Below are positions 6,171-12,015 of a stretch of 15,650 nt of DNA, in pieces. Every line of letters begins with the position of its first letter. Positions within the stretch are counted from its first letter, which is position 1. The notes under the pieces were generated by a model. That model ran no database searches. It worked only from the letters and a program-made list of their open reading frames with translations, and had not been told where the DNA came from. A program made the position numbers and the translations under genes. This DNA is from Curvibacter sp. (GTDB taxonomy: Bacteria > Pseudomonadota > Gammaproteobacteria > Burkholderiales > Burkholderiaceae_C), in contig DNQP01000242.1 in the NCBI GenBank assembly GCA_003500955.1, positions 1-15,650 of the forward strand, given 5' to 3'.

Positions 6171-6566
6171 ATGCGACGCGTCTTCAAAACACGCCATTTC
6201 GTCCGCTGGATGCGCAAGACCGAGTTGACGGACGCTGCCTTGTGCCTGGCGGTGCAAGAGATGGTCGCCGGACTGATCGATGCGGAGCTCGGCGGCCATG
6301 TCGTGAAGAAGCGCGTGGCCCTGCCCGGGCGTGGCAAGAGTGGTGGCGCGCGCACGCTGGTGGCGACACAGAAGGGCAGCCGCTGGTTCTTCGTGTTTGG
6401 TTTCGAGAAGAACGAGCGGGCCAATATTTCACCCACCGAACTTGAAGCCTTGCAGGCGCTGGCCGCCGACTTGCTGGCTTTGTCGGGCGATCAGTTGAAC
6501 CGGGCCGTGGAAGACGGCGCCTTACAGGAGATTTGTGATGACTGCGAAGACCCAACCCAAGACTAA
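6171..6566 (+). CDS. Type II toxin, RelE/HigB-like (PF06296 type)
   Basis: This is a predicted ribosome-dependent or free mRNA interferase of the RelE superfamily, 131 residues. The family block VVKKRVALPGRGKSGG (44-59) followed by Ala-Arg-Thr-Leu, and FFVFGFEKNERANI (73-86), are diagnostic of the RelE branch formerly called DUF1044. The N-terminal MRRVFKTRHFVRWMRK and the helix rich in Leu/Ala (89-112) also fit. The ATG at 6171 is chosen because the operator and -10 element lie immediately upstream; an in-frame ATG at 6141 would run through the operator. The toxin gene comes first and overlaps the antitoxin gene by 29 bases, the higBA-type order. The C-terminal tail after about residue 118 is Asp/Glu-rich and probably exists only because of this overlap. 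The base composition is close to the host's. Confidence 0.9.
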   Translation: MRRVFKTRHFVRWMRKTELTDAALCLAVQEMVAGLIDAELGGHVVKKRVALPGRGKSGGARTLVATQKGSRWFFVFGFEKNERANISPTELEALQALAADLLALSGDQLNRAVEDGALQEICDDCEDPTQD

Positions 6567-6867
6567 GAGCCGGATTCTGGCGGCCGTGCACGAGACCTCG
6601 GAGGACCTGCATCGCCTGGGCTTCATCGACAAGCGCAAGCAGCAGAAGATCGAAGCACTGTGCATGGAGCCAATTCCTGCCTATGACAGCGCACGGGTCC
6701 GGGCCCTGCGCGAACAGCTCAAGCTGAGCCAGACCGTGCTGGCCTCGGTGCTCAACACCAGCGCGTCCACCGTGCGCAAGTGGGAGCAGGGCGAGAAGCA
6801 GCCCAGCGGCCCCTCGCTCAAGCTGCTCGACTTGCTGGAGCGCAAGGGGCTGGAAGCGGTGCTTTGA
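6538..6867 (+). CDS. HTH antitoxin / transcriptional repressor, HigA/NadS-like
   Basis: This is a 109-residue partner of the toxin. Residues about 53-101 form an Xre/Cro-type helix-turn-helix (LREQLKLSQTVLASVLNTS, then Ser-Thr-Val-Arg-Lys-Trp-Glu-Gln-Gly), which is typical of antitoxins that autorepress the operon. The N-terminal part with a Lys-rich start and an amphipathic segment (11-40) probably contacts the toxin. ATG 6538 is preferred over GTG 6535 because AGGAG at 6526-6530 is then seven bases upstream. Translation is probably coupled to that of the toxin, since the start lies within the toxin frame. It stops 33 bases before rlmB. Confidence 0.9.
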   Translation: MTAKTQPKTKSRILAAVHETSEDLHRLGFIDKRKQQKIEALCMEPIPAYDSARVRALREQLKLSQTVLASVLNTSASTVRKWEQGEKQPSGPSLKLLDLLERKGLEAVL

Positions 6868-6894
6868 AAAAGCGTGTAGCAGGGCTGGGATAAT
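6864..6894 (+). promoter_or_regulatory. Predicted rlmB promoter, likely leaderless start
   Basis: GATAAT at 6889-6894 is a good -10 element, exactly six bases before the rlmB ATG at 6901. The only -35-like hexamer, TTGAAA at 6864-6869, is 19 bases upstream, which is longer than ideal, and it overlaps the antitoxin stop codon. The bases between the -10 and the ATG are all C, so there is no Shine-Dalgarno and the message may start at the ATG. Confidence 0.5.
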
Positions 6895-6900
6895 CCCCCC

Positions 6901-7638
6901 ATGTCCTCCCCCAAAGTCCTGTTCGGCTTCCACGCCGTGGGCGTGCGCCTGAAGACGGCGCCCGCGTCCATCATCGAGATTTACTTCGAGCCCACGCGCC
7001 GCGATGCGCGCATGCGGCAGTTCATCGAGAAGGCCAAGGAGGCCGGGGTGCGGCTGATCGAGGCCGATGGCCTGCGTCTGGCCAAGCTCGCGGGCAGCCA
7101 TGGCCACCAGGGCGTGGCGGCGCGCGTGGAGGCGCTGCCGCAGCAGCACTCGCTGGACGATCTGCTGGATGCCTTGAGCGAACCGCCGCTCTTGCTGGTG
7201 CTCGACGGCGTGACCGATCCGCACAACCTCGGCGCCTGCCTGCGCGTGGCCGACGGGGCCGGGGCGCATGCGGTGATCGCGCCCAAGGACCATGCGGTGG
7301 GCATCAACGCCACGGTGGCCAAGGTGGCCAGCGGTGCGGCCGAGACCGTGCCCTATTTCATGGTGACCAACCTCGCGCGCACGCTGGGCGAGCTCAAGGA
7401 GCGCAACATCTGGTGCATCGGCACCAGCGACGATGCGCCCAAGACCGTCTACCAGGTGGACCTCAAGACCCCGACGGCTCTGGTGCTGGGTGCCGAGGGC
7501 GAGGGCATGCGGCAGCTGACGCGCAAGACCTGCGACGAGCTGGTGAGCATCCCGATGAAGGGCGGGGTGGAGAGCCTCAATGTGTCGGTGGCCAGCGGGG
7601 TCTGTCTGTACGAAGCCTTGCGACAGCGCGGCGGGTGA
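6901..7638 (+). CDS. rlmB: 23S rRNA (guanosine-2251-2'-O)-methyltransferase RlmB
   Basis: RlmB methylates the ribose of G2251 in the peptidyl-transferase P loop of 23S rRNA, using S-adenosylmethionine. The 245-residue length is standard. An N-terminal RNA-binding substrate domain ([11 protein letters not shown], residues 8-18) precedes the SPOUT/TrmH domain with its three motifs: [14 protein letters not shown] (102-115, with Asn109 and Arg115), [10 protein letters not shown] (195-204) and [16 protein letters not shown] (217-232, Ser225-Leu-Asn227). All expected catalytic and SAM-knot residues are present. TrmH-type tRNA methyltransferases share the fold, but the N-terminal domain favours RlmB. 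The gene is monocistronic, with a promoter just upstream and a terminator 45 bases downstream. Confidence 0.93.
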   Translation: MSSPKVLFGFHAVGVRLKTAPASIIEIYFEPTRRDARMRQFIEKAKEAGVRLIEADGLRLAKLAGSHGHQGVAARVEALPQQHSLDDLLDALSEPPLLLVLDGVTDPHNLGACLRVADGAGAHAVIAPKDHAVGINATVAKVASGAAETVPYFMVTNLARTLGELKERNIWCIGTSDDAPKTVYQVDLKTPTALVLGAEGEGMRQLTRKTCDELVSIPMKGGVESLNVSVASGVCLYEALRQRGG

Positions 7639-7644
7639 TACCGG

Positions 7645-7668
7645 CTTCGACAGGCTCAGCCCGAACGG
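7645..7668. repeat. Short dispersed repeat of the TTCGACAGGCTCAGCCCG type
   Basis: The sequence beginning CTTCGACAGGCTCAGCCCG and ending AACGG is one I recognise as a short intergenic repeat found in many copies in proteobacterial genomes. Its reverse translation, the peptide PFGLSLSKP, is familiar as a false N- or C-terminus in annotation. Only one copy is in this window and no inverted partner is visible, so the identification rests on recall of the motif. Confidence 0.5.
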
Positions 7669-7682
7669 CCTAGCCAAAACAA

Positions 7683-7710
7683 AACGGCCCTTGCGAGGGC
7701 CGTTGTCGTT
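7683..7710. terminator. Bidirectional intrinsic terminator
   Basis: A perfect 9-base stem, AACGGCCCT (7683-7691) and AGGGCCGTT (7696-7704) with a TGCG loop, is followed on the plus strand by GTCGTTT. On the minus strand it is followed by a T-rich GTTTTGTTTTG. It sits between the converging ends of rlmB (7638) and the minus-strand gene ending at 7726, so it can stop both. The better T-tract is on the minus strand. Confidence 0.8.
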
Positions 7711-7725
7711 TCCGGGGCAAAGGCC

Positions 7726-8028
7726 TCAGGCCATCTCGTCGATCAGGGTGCCGCTGAGCATGCTCAGGCTGTTGATGGCGCGGCGGTTGTTGCGGTCCTG
7801 GGCGCTGGGGGCGGTGTTGCGCGGGGGATTGCCTTCGATGCTGCGCACGCGCTCGTCGGCGCGCACCGATTCGCTGCGCGCCACCTGGGTCTGCTGCTCC
7901 AGGCGGGCCACGCGGTCGGCGGCGCGGCTGGCCTCCTGGCGTGCCTGCTGCAGCTGGGCCTGGTACTGGACCAGCTGGCTGCGCACGCTGGGTGTGGCGC
8001 CGTTGAGGGACTGGAGCGCGAGAGCCAT
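7726..8028 (-). CDS. Small Gln/Arg-rich coiled-coil hypothetical protein
   Basis: This is a 100-residue protein of unknown function. Residues 16-65 are rich in Gln, Arg, Glu and Ala in a heptad-like pattern (a coiled coil is likely). A Pro/Asn-rich turn and a more hydrophobic C-terminal helix (AINSLSMLSGTLIDEMA) follow. There is no signal peptide, membrane segment or Cys. The ATG at 8028 is chosen because the frame upstream overlaps the next gene and reads as GC-rich noise. It follows the neighbouring 75-residue gene by 14 bases and is very probably co-transcribed from the promoter at 8299-8326. A terminator follows 22 bases after its stop. Confidence 0.65.
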   Translation of the reverse strand: MALALQSLNGATPSVRSQLVQYQAQLQQARQEASRAADRVARLEQQTQVARSESVRADERVRSIEGNPPRNTAPSAQDRNNRRAINSLSMLSGTLIDEMA

Positions 8029-8042
8029 GGGGTGCCCGGTGA

Positions 8043-8270
8043 TCAGGCCCGCTCGTTGACGATGCGGCCCGTGGTCTGGCCCTGGGTGTTCACCACCGGC
8101 TCGCGCTGGCGGGCTTCGCGCTCGGCGGCCTGGGTGGCCTGGGCTTCGCGTTGGGTCTGCTCGTTCTGCACGCGCTGCTGCTCGGCCCGGAACTCCTGCG
8201 CGCGGTTGGTCGCGTTGGCGCGGGGGGGCGGCGAGACGGGGGAGCTGGAGGAAATGCCTTCGGTCGCCAT
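8043..8270 (-). CDS. Small Gln/Arg/Glu-rich hypothetical protein
   Basis: This is a 75-residue hydrophilic protein of unknown function. A Ser/Pro-rich N-terminus (residues 5-17) is followed by a Gln/Arg/Glu/Ala-rich helix (22-56) and a short tail ending Gly-Arg-Ile-Val-Asn-Glu-Arg-Ala. The ATG at 8270 is supported by GGGAG six bases upstream (8281-8277 on the minus strand) and by a strong promoter just before it; an upstream in-frame ATG at 8330 would lie upstream of the promoter itself. It shares its Gln/Arg bias with the following gene, but I see no alignable repeat that would prove duplication. No domain is recognised. Confidence 0.65.
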   Translation of the reverse strand: MATEGISSSSPVSPPPRANATNRAQEFRAEQQRVQNEQTQREAQATQAAEREARQREPVVNTQGQTTGRIVNERA

Positions 8271-8298
8271 GAGGGACTCCCAGAGAGTGGTTGCCCAA

Positions 8299-8326
8299 AT
8301 TTTAGTCAGGCCCGGGGGGCTGTCAA
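8299..8326 (-). promoter_or_regulatory. Strong sigma-70-like promoter for the two small minus-strand genes
   Basis: Read on the minus strand, a perfect TTGACA (8326-8321) is followed after 16 bases by TAAAAT (8304-8299), which matches the -10 consensus at 5 of 6 positions. Transcription would start near 8292, some 22 bases before the ATG at 8270, with GGGAG in a proper position. This is the best consensus promoter in the window, and it separates the two small genes from the importer operon upstream. Confidence 0.75.
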
Positions 8327-8375
8327 CCACGAGCCGCCGGGTGGTCTTCCGGCTGTGCCGCCCGCGTCAGCGCGG

Positions 8376-9221
8376 TCAGCGTGACATGGCGCGCCGCAGC
8401 CCGTAGGACAGCAGGTCCACCAGGGCCACCAGCAGGATCATGGCGATCAGGATGGCGCTGGTTTCGCCCATGTGGAACAGGCCCATGTGAAACGCCAGCA
8501 GCTGGCCCAGGCCGCCGGCGCCCACCACGCCCAGTACGGCGGCGGCGCGGATGTTGTTTTCCCAGCGGTACAGGGTGTAGGACAGCAACTGCGGCAGGAT
8601 CTGCGGCAGCGTCGCGTACAGGAACACCCGGCCCTCGCCCACGCCCTGGGTGCGCAGCGCAAACGCGGGGCCGGGGGGCGCGTTCTCGATGGCTTCGGCA
8701 AAGAGCCGGCCGAGCACGCCCGTCGTGTGCATGGCCAGCGCCAGCGTGCCGGCGAAGGGCCCCAGACCGGCGGAGATCAGCAGCAGCGCGGCCCACACCA
8801 GCTCGGGGATGGAGCGCAGCGCATTGAGCACCAGCCGCGTCGGCGCGCGCGCCAGCGCGCGGTCGTCGGCATGGGTGCGGCTGGCGGGCAAGGCCAGCAG
8901 CAGGCCGAAGACGACCGCCAGCAGTGTGCCCAGCGTGGACATGGCCAGGGTCTCCAGGCTGGCGAGGGCGAGCTTGGTCAGGAAGCGCAGATCGGCGGTG
9001 GGGAGCAGCAGTTCGCCAAGGAACCTGCCCATGCGCTGCAGCGCATCGAGCGAGAAGAAGCGGGCCCATTGCAGGTCCAGCGTGGCAAAGCTGGCGACGA
9101 CCAACGCGAGAGTGCCAACCACGATCCAGCACCCCAGGCAGCGCGCATGGAAGATGGGCGGCGGCACCTTGAACGGCTGGTTGGCCGCCGGGTCCATGCC
9201 TGTTGGGGCGGGCGCTCTCAT
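8376..9221 (-). CDS. phnE: PhnE-type ABC transporter permease (second)
   Basis: This is an inner-membrane permease of the phosphonate-type importer family, 281 residues. Hydrophobic segments begin near residue 31. Family motifs are RSIPELVWA (136-144), the EAA-type coupling loop with Glu/Gly-rich residues near 173-207, YTLYRWENNIR (215-225) and GAGGLG (234-239). The ATG at 9221 overlaps the stop of the upstream permease gene (ATGA at 9218-9221), which indicates translational coupling; longer open frame beyond it is antisense-type noise. Together with the adjacent, clearly homologous permease it would form a heterodimeric pore. It ends the operon; CCGCG-TCAG-CGCGG at 8362-8375 forms a small hairpin next to its stop, without a T-tract. 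Confidence 0.9.
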   Translation of the reverse strand: MRAPAPTGMDPAANQPFKVPPPIFHARCLGCWIVVGTLALVVASFATLDLQWARFFSLDALQRMGRFLGELLLPTADLRFLTKLALASLETLAMSTLGTLLAVVFGLLLALPASRTHADDRALARAPTRLVLNALRSIPELVWAALLLISAGLGPFAGTLALAMHTTGVLGRLFAEAIENAPPGPAFALRTQGVGEGRVFLYATLPQILPQLLSYTLYRWENNIRAAAVLGVVGAGGLGQLLAFHMGLFHMGETSAILIAMILLVALVDLLSYGLRRAMSR

Positions 9222-10054
9222 CCGAGGGCCTTGCGCAGACCGCTGCTGGCCAGGTCGGCCAGCCAGACCAGGCCGATGAAGACCAGCAGCATGGTGCTGA
9301 CCTCGCTGCCGTTGAACATCTTCATCGAGGTATCCATCTGCTGGCCCAGCCCGCCCGCGCCGACGAAGCCCAGCACCGCCGAGGAGCGGATCGCGCATTC
9401 CCAGCGGTACACGGTGTAGCTCGTGAGCTCGGCCGCGTTCTGCGGCAAGAGGCCGTAGAAGAAGGCCTGCAGGCGGCCGGCGCCGTTGCGCAGCAGCGAG
9501 GTGGTGGCATGGGTCTCGCCGCTCTCAAGAATCTCGCCGTACACCTTGCCCAGCATGCCGCTGTAGGTGAGGGCGATGGCCAGCACGCCCGCGGTGGGGC
9601 CCAGGCCGACCACGCGCACGAAGACCAAGGCCCATACCAGCTCGGGCACGCTGCGCAGCACGATCAACAGCCAGCGCACGCCTTGACGCAGCGCGAAGGG
9701 CAGCCTGTGCATGCGCCCGGACAGGGCCGACACCGAGAGCGCGGCGGTCGAGGCCAGGGTCAGCGGAATCGCCAGCAGCAGCGCCAGCGCCACCCCGGCG
9801 GTGGCGATGGCCACCGTGCGCCAGGCTTCGCGCGCGACCATGGCCAGGAACTCGGCGTCGAGCTTGGGCGGCAGGAAGTCGCGCAGGAATTTCAGCGTGA
9901 CCTTGAGGTTGTCGGGCTCGATCAACAGCCAGGGCTTGAACTCGGTGGCGATCAGCATGGGCACCAGCAGCACCGCGCCCACGCTGGCCCAGAACACGCG
10001 GCGCGCCCAGGCCGGGTCGCGCATCGGAGGGGCGGTCGGGGCGCTGGTAGCCAT
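9218..10054 (-). CDS. phnE: PhnE-type ABC transporter permease (first)
   Basis: This is a 278-residue permease homologous to its downstream neighbour, sharing RSVPELVWA (134-142), YTVYRWECAIR (213-223), the SAVLGFVGAGGLGQ segment (225-238) and the coupling loop near 172-206. It has a hydrophobic segment at about 21-36 and several more beyond 78. The ATG at 10054 lies ten bases after the ATPase stop, consistent with one operon. Tandem PhnE permeases are common in PhnDCE-type importers. The two copies have diverged substantially, so the duplication is old. Confidence 0.9.
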   Translation of the reverse strand: MATSAPTAPPMRDPAWARRVFWASVGAVLLVPMLIATEFKPWLLIEPDNLKVTLKFLRDFLPPKLDAEFLAMVAREAWRTVAIATAGVALALLLAIPLTLASTAALSVSALSGRMHRLPFALRQGVRWLLIVLRSVPELVWALVFVRVVGLGPTAGVLAIALTYSGMLGKVYGEILESGETHATTSLLRNGAGRLQAFFYGLLPQNAAELTSYTVYRWECAIRSSAVLGFVGAGGLGQQMDTSMKMFNGSEVSTMLLVFIGLVWLADLASSGLRKALG

Positions 10055-10064
10055 GGGCAGTGCC

Positions 10065-10922
10065 CTAGCGACAGACCAGGCTGACGGGCACGGGGGCGGC
10101 CGGCGGCGTCAGCTCTGGCGCCGGCGCCGGGCCGGTCAGCTCATGTTCGTGCTGGGCGTACAGCTGAGCCAGGCGCTCGCGCGTGAGCTGCGCGCCTGGC
10201 AGGTCGAAGGCGAGCACGCCGTCGCGCAGGCCGATCACGCGCGGAAAGCGGGTGGCGACATCGACCTGGTGCAAGGTGGTCACCAGGGTGGCGCCGCGCT
10301 CGGCGCTGGTCTGGATCAGGGTGTCGACGGCCTGGCGCGCGCGGGTGGGATCGAGCGCCGACAGGGGTTCATCGACGAGCCACAGCGCAGCCGGTGCGAG
10401 CAGGCTGCGCGCCAGACCGACACGCTGGCGTTCGCCGCCGGAGAGACGGTCCACCCGCTCCCAGAGCTTGTGCGCGAGATCGAAGCGCATCAGGGCCGTG
10501 TGGGCGGCGCCGATGTCGTTCGGGTACAGCAGCGAGCGCAGGCTGGTCCACAGCGATTGCGCCGGCAGGCGCGCCGCGAGCACCGCGGTGATCACGCGCT
10601 GGCGGGGCGGCAGCGGTGGGGTCTGCGGCGCGAGAAAGAGGCGACCGCGCAGCCGCTGCAGCTCGCGCACCGGCAGCGCCCAGGGGTCGACGCCGTCCAG
10701 CCGCAGGCTGCCGGCGGCGGGTTTGAGCGCGCAGGCCAGTGCCTGCAGCAGCGTGGTCTTGCCGGCCCCCGAGGGGCCGATCACCGCCACCTGCTCGCCG
10801 GGCGCGATCGACAGCGTGAGCGGGTGCAGCGCCGGCGGGGCGCCCGCGGCCGCGGCGGGATGCCGCGCCGCGAGCCCATGGAGCTCGATGCGCAGGCCTG
10901 GCGAGCGGTCTAGCGGGTCCAC
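10065..10922 (-). CDS. phnC: PhnC-type ABC transporter ATP-binding protein
   Basis: This is the 285-residue ATPase of the importer. Motifs are Walker A GPSGAGKT (49-56), Q-loop near Gln100, signature LSGGERQR (160-167), Walker B WLVDEP (181-186) and the switch His218. The start is a GTG at 10922, four bases after the stop of the binding-protein gene; no better upstream start exists. The segment between the Q-loop and the signature contains the Leu-Trp-Thr-Ser-Leu run typical of PhnC relatives. The C-terminus after about residue 262 is a Pro/Ala-rich extension of unknown role. Substrate identity is set by the binding protein, not by this subunit. Confidence 0.9.
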   Translation of the reverse strand: MDPLDRSPGLRIELHGLAARHPAAAAGAPPALHPLTLSIAPGEQVAVIGPSGAGKTTLLQALACALKPAAGSLRLDGVDPWALPVRELQRLRGRLFLAPQTPPLPPRQRVITAVLAARLPAQSLWTSLRSLLYPNDIGAAHTALMRFDLAHKLWERVDRLSGGERQRVGLARSLLAPAALWLVDEPLSALDPTRARQAVDTLIQTSAERGATLVTTLHQVDVATRFPRVIGLRDGVLAFDLPGAQLTRERLAQLYAQHEHELTGPAPAPELTPPAAPVPVSLVCR

Positions 10923-10926
10923 CGGC

Positions 10927-11802
10927 TTACTTGATCAGGCCCGCGCTGCGCCCGGCGGTCTCCAGGCCCTTATAGTTCTCGGCCGAGGTCGGGATGTACT
11001 TGCTGGCCCGGTTCAGCGTCAGGATCTCCTTGCCTTCCGGGTTGTTCATGTTCAGGTCGAGCAGGGCCTTGGTGATGCGCTCGCGCTGCGCCGCCGGCAT
11101 GTCGGCGTGCACCGACCAGTTGTAGTTGAAGTAGGGCGGGGTGGTGTAGAACACGTTGACCTTGGCCGTGTCGACCTTCTTCTCGTCGACGAACTTGCGC
11201 CAGACGGTGATGTCCAGCGCGGCGGCGTCCACGCGGCCGCTGACCACCGAGGCGATGGTGGCGTCATGCGCGCCGCTGTAGGCCACGCGCTTGAAGTCCT
11301 GGTCCGGATCGATCCCGGCCTGCAGCAGGAAGCTGCGCGGCATCAGATGGCCGGAGGTGGAGGACTGCGAGCCGAAGCTGACCTGCCGGCCCTTCAGGTC
11401 CGACAGCTGCTTGATGCCGGAGTCGGTCTGGGTGATGAACACCGAGCGAAACTGCGTGTCTTCCTCGCGCTGCGCGATCGGGATGATCTTGCCGCCGGAG
11501 CGGATCTGCGCCTGCACATGGGTGAAGCCGCCGAACCACACCAGGTCGACCTGCTTGTTGACCAGGGCTTCCACGGCGGCCGGGTAGTCGTTCACCGGTG
11601 TGAACTCGACCTTGGTGGCGAGCGTGCGCTCCAGGTACTTCACCAGCGGGCCGAACTTGCGCACTTGCTCGGTGGCGGCCTCCTCGGGGATCGTGGTGAC
11701 TTTCAGCACGGTCTGGGCGTGGGCGGTCGTCAAACCGGCCAGGGCGGCGAAGGCGAAAGTCGCCAGCGTCTTCATCGTGCGTGCGGTAGCAAAAGACATC
11801 AT
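10927..11802 (-). CDS. PhnD-family periplasmic binding protein, putative selenate branch
   Basis: This is the periplasmic solute-binding subunit of the importer, 291 residues. The ATG at 11802 is chosen because GGAG (11813-11810) is seven bases upstream; the next codon is also ATG. A signal peptide runs to Ala29 (Thr-Ala-His-Ala), so the mature protein begins at Gln30. The sequence follows the PhnD/PtxB family throughout: IPEEAATEQVRKF, VNDYPAAVEAL, VDLVWFGGFTHVQAQ, FGSQSSTSGHLMPR, VAYSGAHDATIASV and a C-terminal IPTSAENYKGLE. The WFGGFTHVQA and YSGAHDAT versions match, from memory, the subfamily annotated as putative selenate ABC transporter binding protein (TIGR04553), rather than E. coli PhnD. 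Substrate assignment is inference; phosphonate, phosphite or phosphate cannot be excluded. It is the first gene of the four-gene operon. A possible -10 (GACAAT, minus strand 11882-11877) lies upstream without a clear -35. Confidence 0.85.
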   Translation of the reverse strand: MMSFATARTMKTLATFAFAALAGLTTAHAQTVLKVTTIPEEAATEQVRKFGPLVKYLERTLATKVEFTPVNDYPAAVEALVNKQVDLVWFGGFTHVQAQIRSGGKIIPIAQREEDTQFRSVFITQTDSGIKQLSDLKGRQVSFGSQSSTSGHLMPRSFLLQAGIDPDQDFKRVAYSGAHDATIASVVSGRVDAAALDITVWRKFVDEKKVDTAKVNVFYTTPPYFNYNWSVHADMPAAQRERITKALLDLNMNNPEGKEILTLNRASKYIPTSAENYKGLETAGRSAGLIK

Positions 11803-12015
11803 CGGGCATCTCCGGTTGGGGATAGGTCGTGGCATTCAAGGCGGGCGATCGCGGCAGTGCTCGGCCGGTCGCTTTGATTGTCGCAGAGCTTCGCGGCGTG
11901 CGTGTGCCGCTGCCGGAATTGCCCGGCCGCGCCGGTCGGCCGGCTTGCGCGAGGCGCTGCTGTCACGGGACCATGGCATGATGTTCGCGACTTGATGTCA
12001 CGTTGACGCACGGCC
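11803..12015. promoter_or_regulatory. Divergent intergenic region between the importer operon and phoD
   Basis: This 213-base region must hold the promoters for both directions. I see the minus-strand ribosome site GGAG at 11813-11810 and a weak minus-strand -10 candidate at 11882-11877. Towards phoD there is no clear promoter or Shine-Dalgarno. CTGTCAC (11960-11966) and TGTCAC (11997-12002) resemble single halves of a Pho box but are not paired at the required spacing. Confidence 0.35.

Noticed and set aside
8362..8375. Small hairpin CCGCG-TCAG-CGCGG at the end of the importer operon as a terminator
   Set aside because: The stem has only five pairs and there is no T-tract; it overlaps coding sequence at the stop codon.
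10183..11877. A 564-codon open frame on the plus strand opposite the importer genes
   Set aside because: It is antisense to two genes with full family motifs; its composition is typical of high-GC antisense frames.
11960..12006. Possible Pho box upstream of phoD (CTGTCAC and TGTCAC elements)
   Set aside because: A PhoB site needs two direct CTGTCAT-like repeats at about 11-base periodicity. The two elements here are far apart and each has mismatches, so control by PhoB cannot be supported from the sequence.
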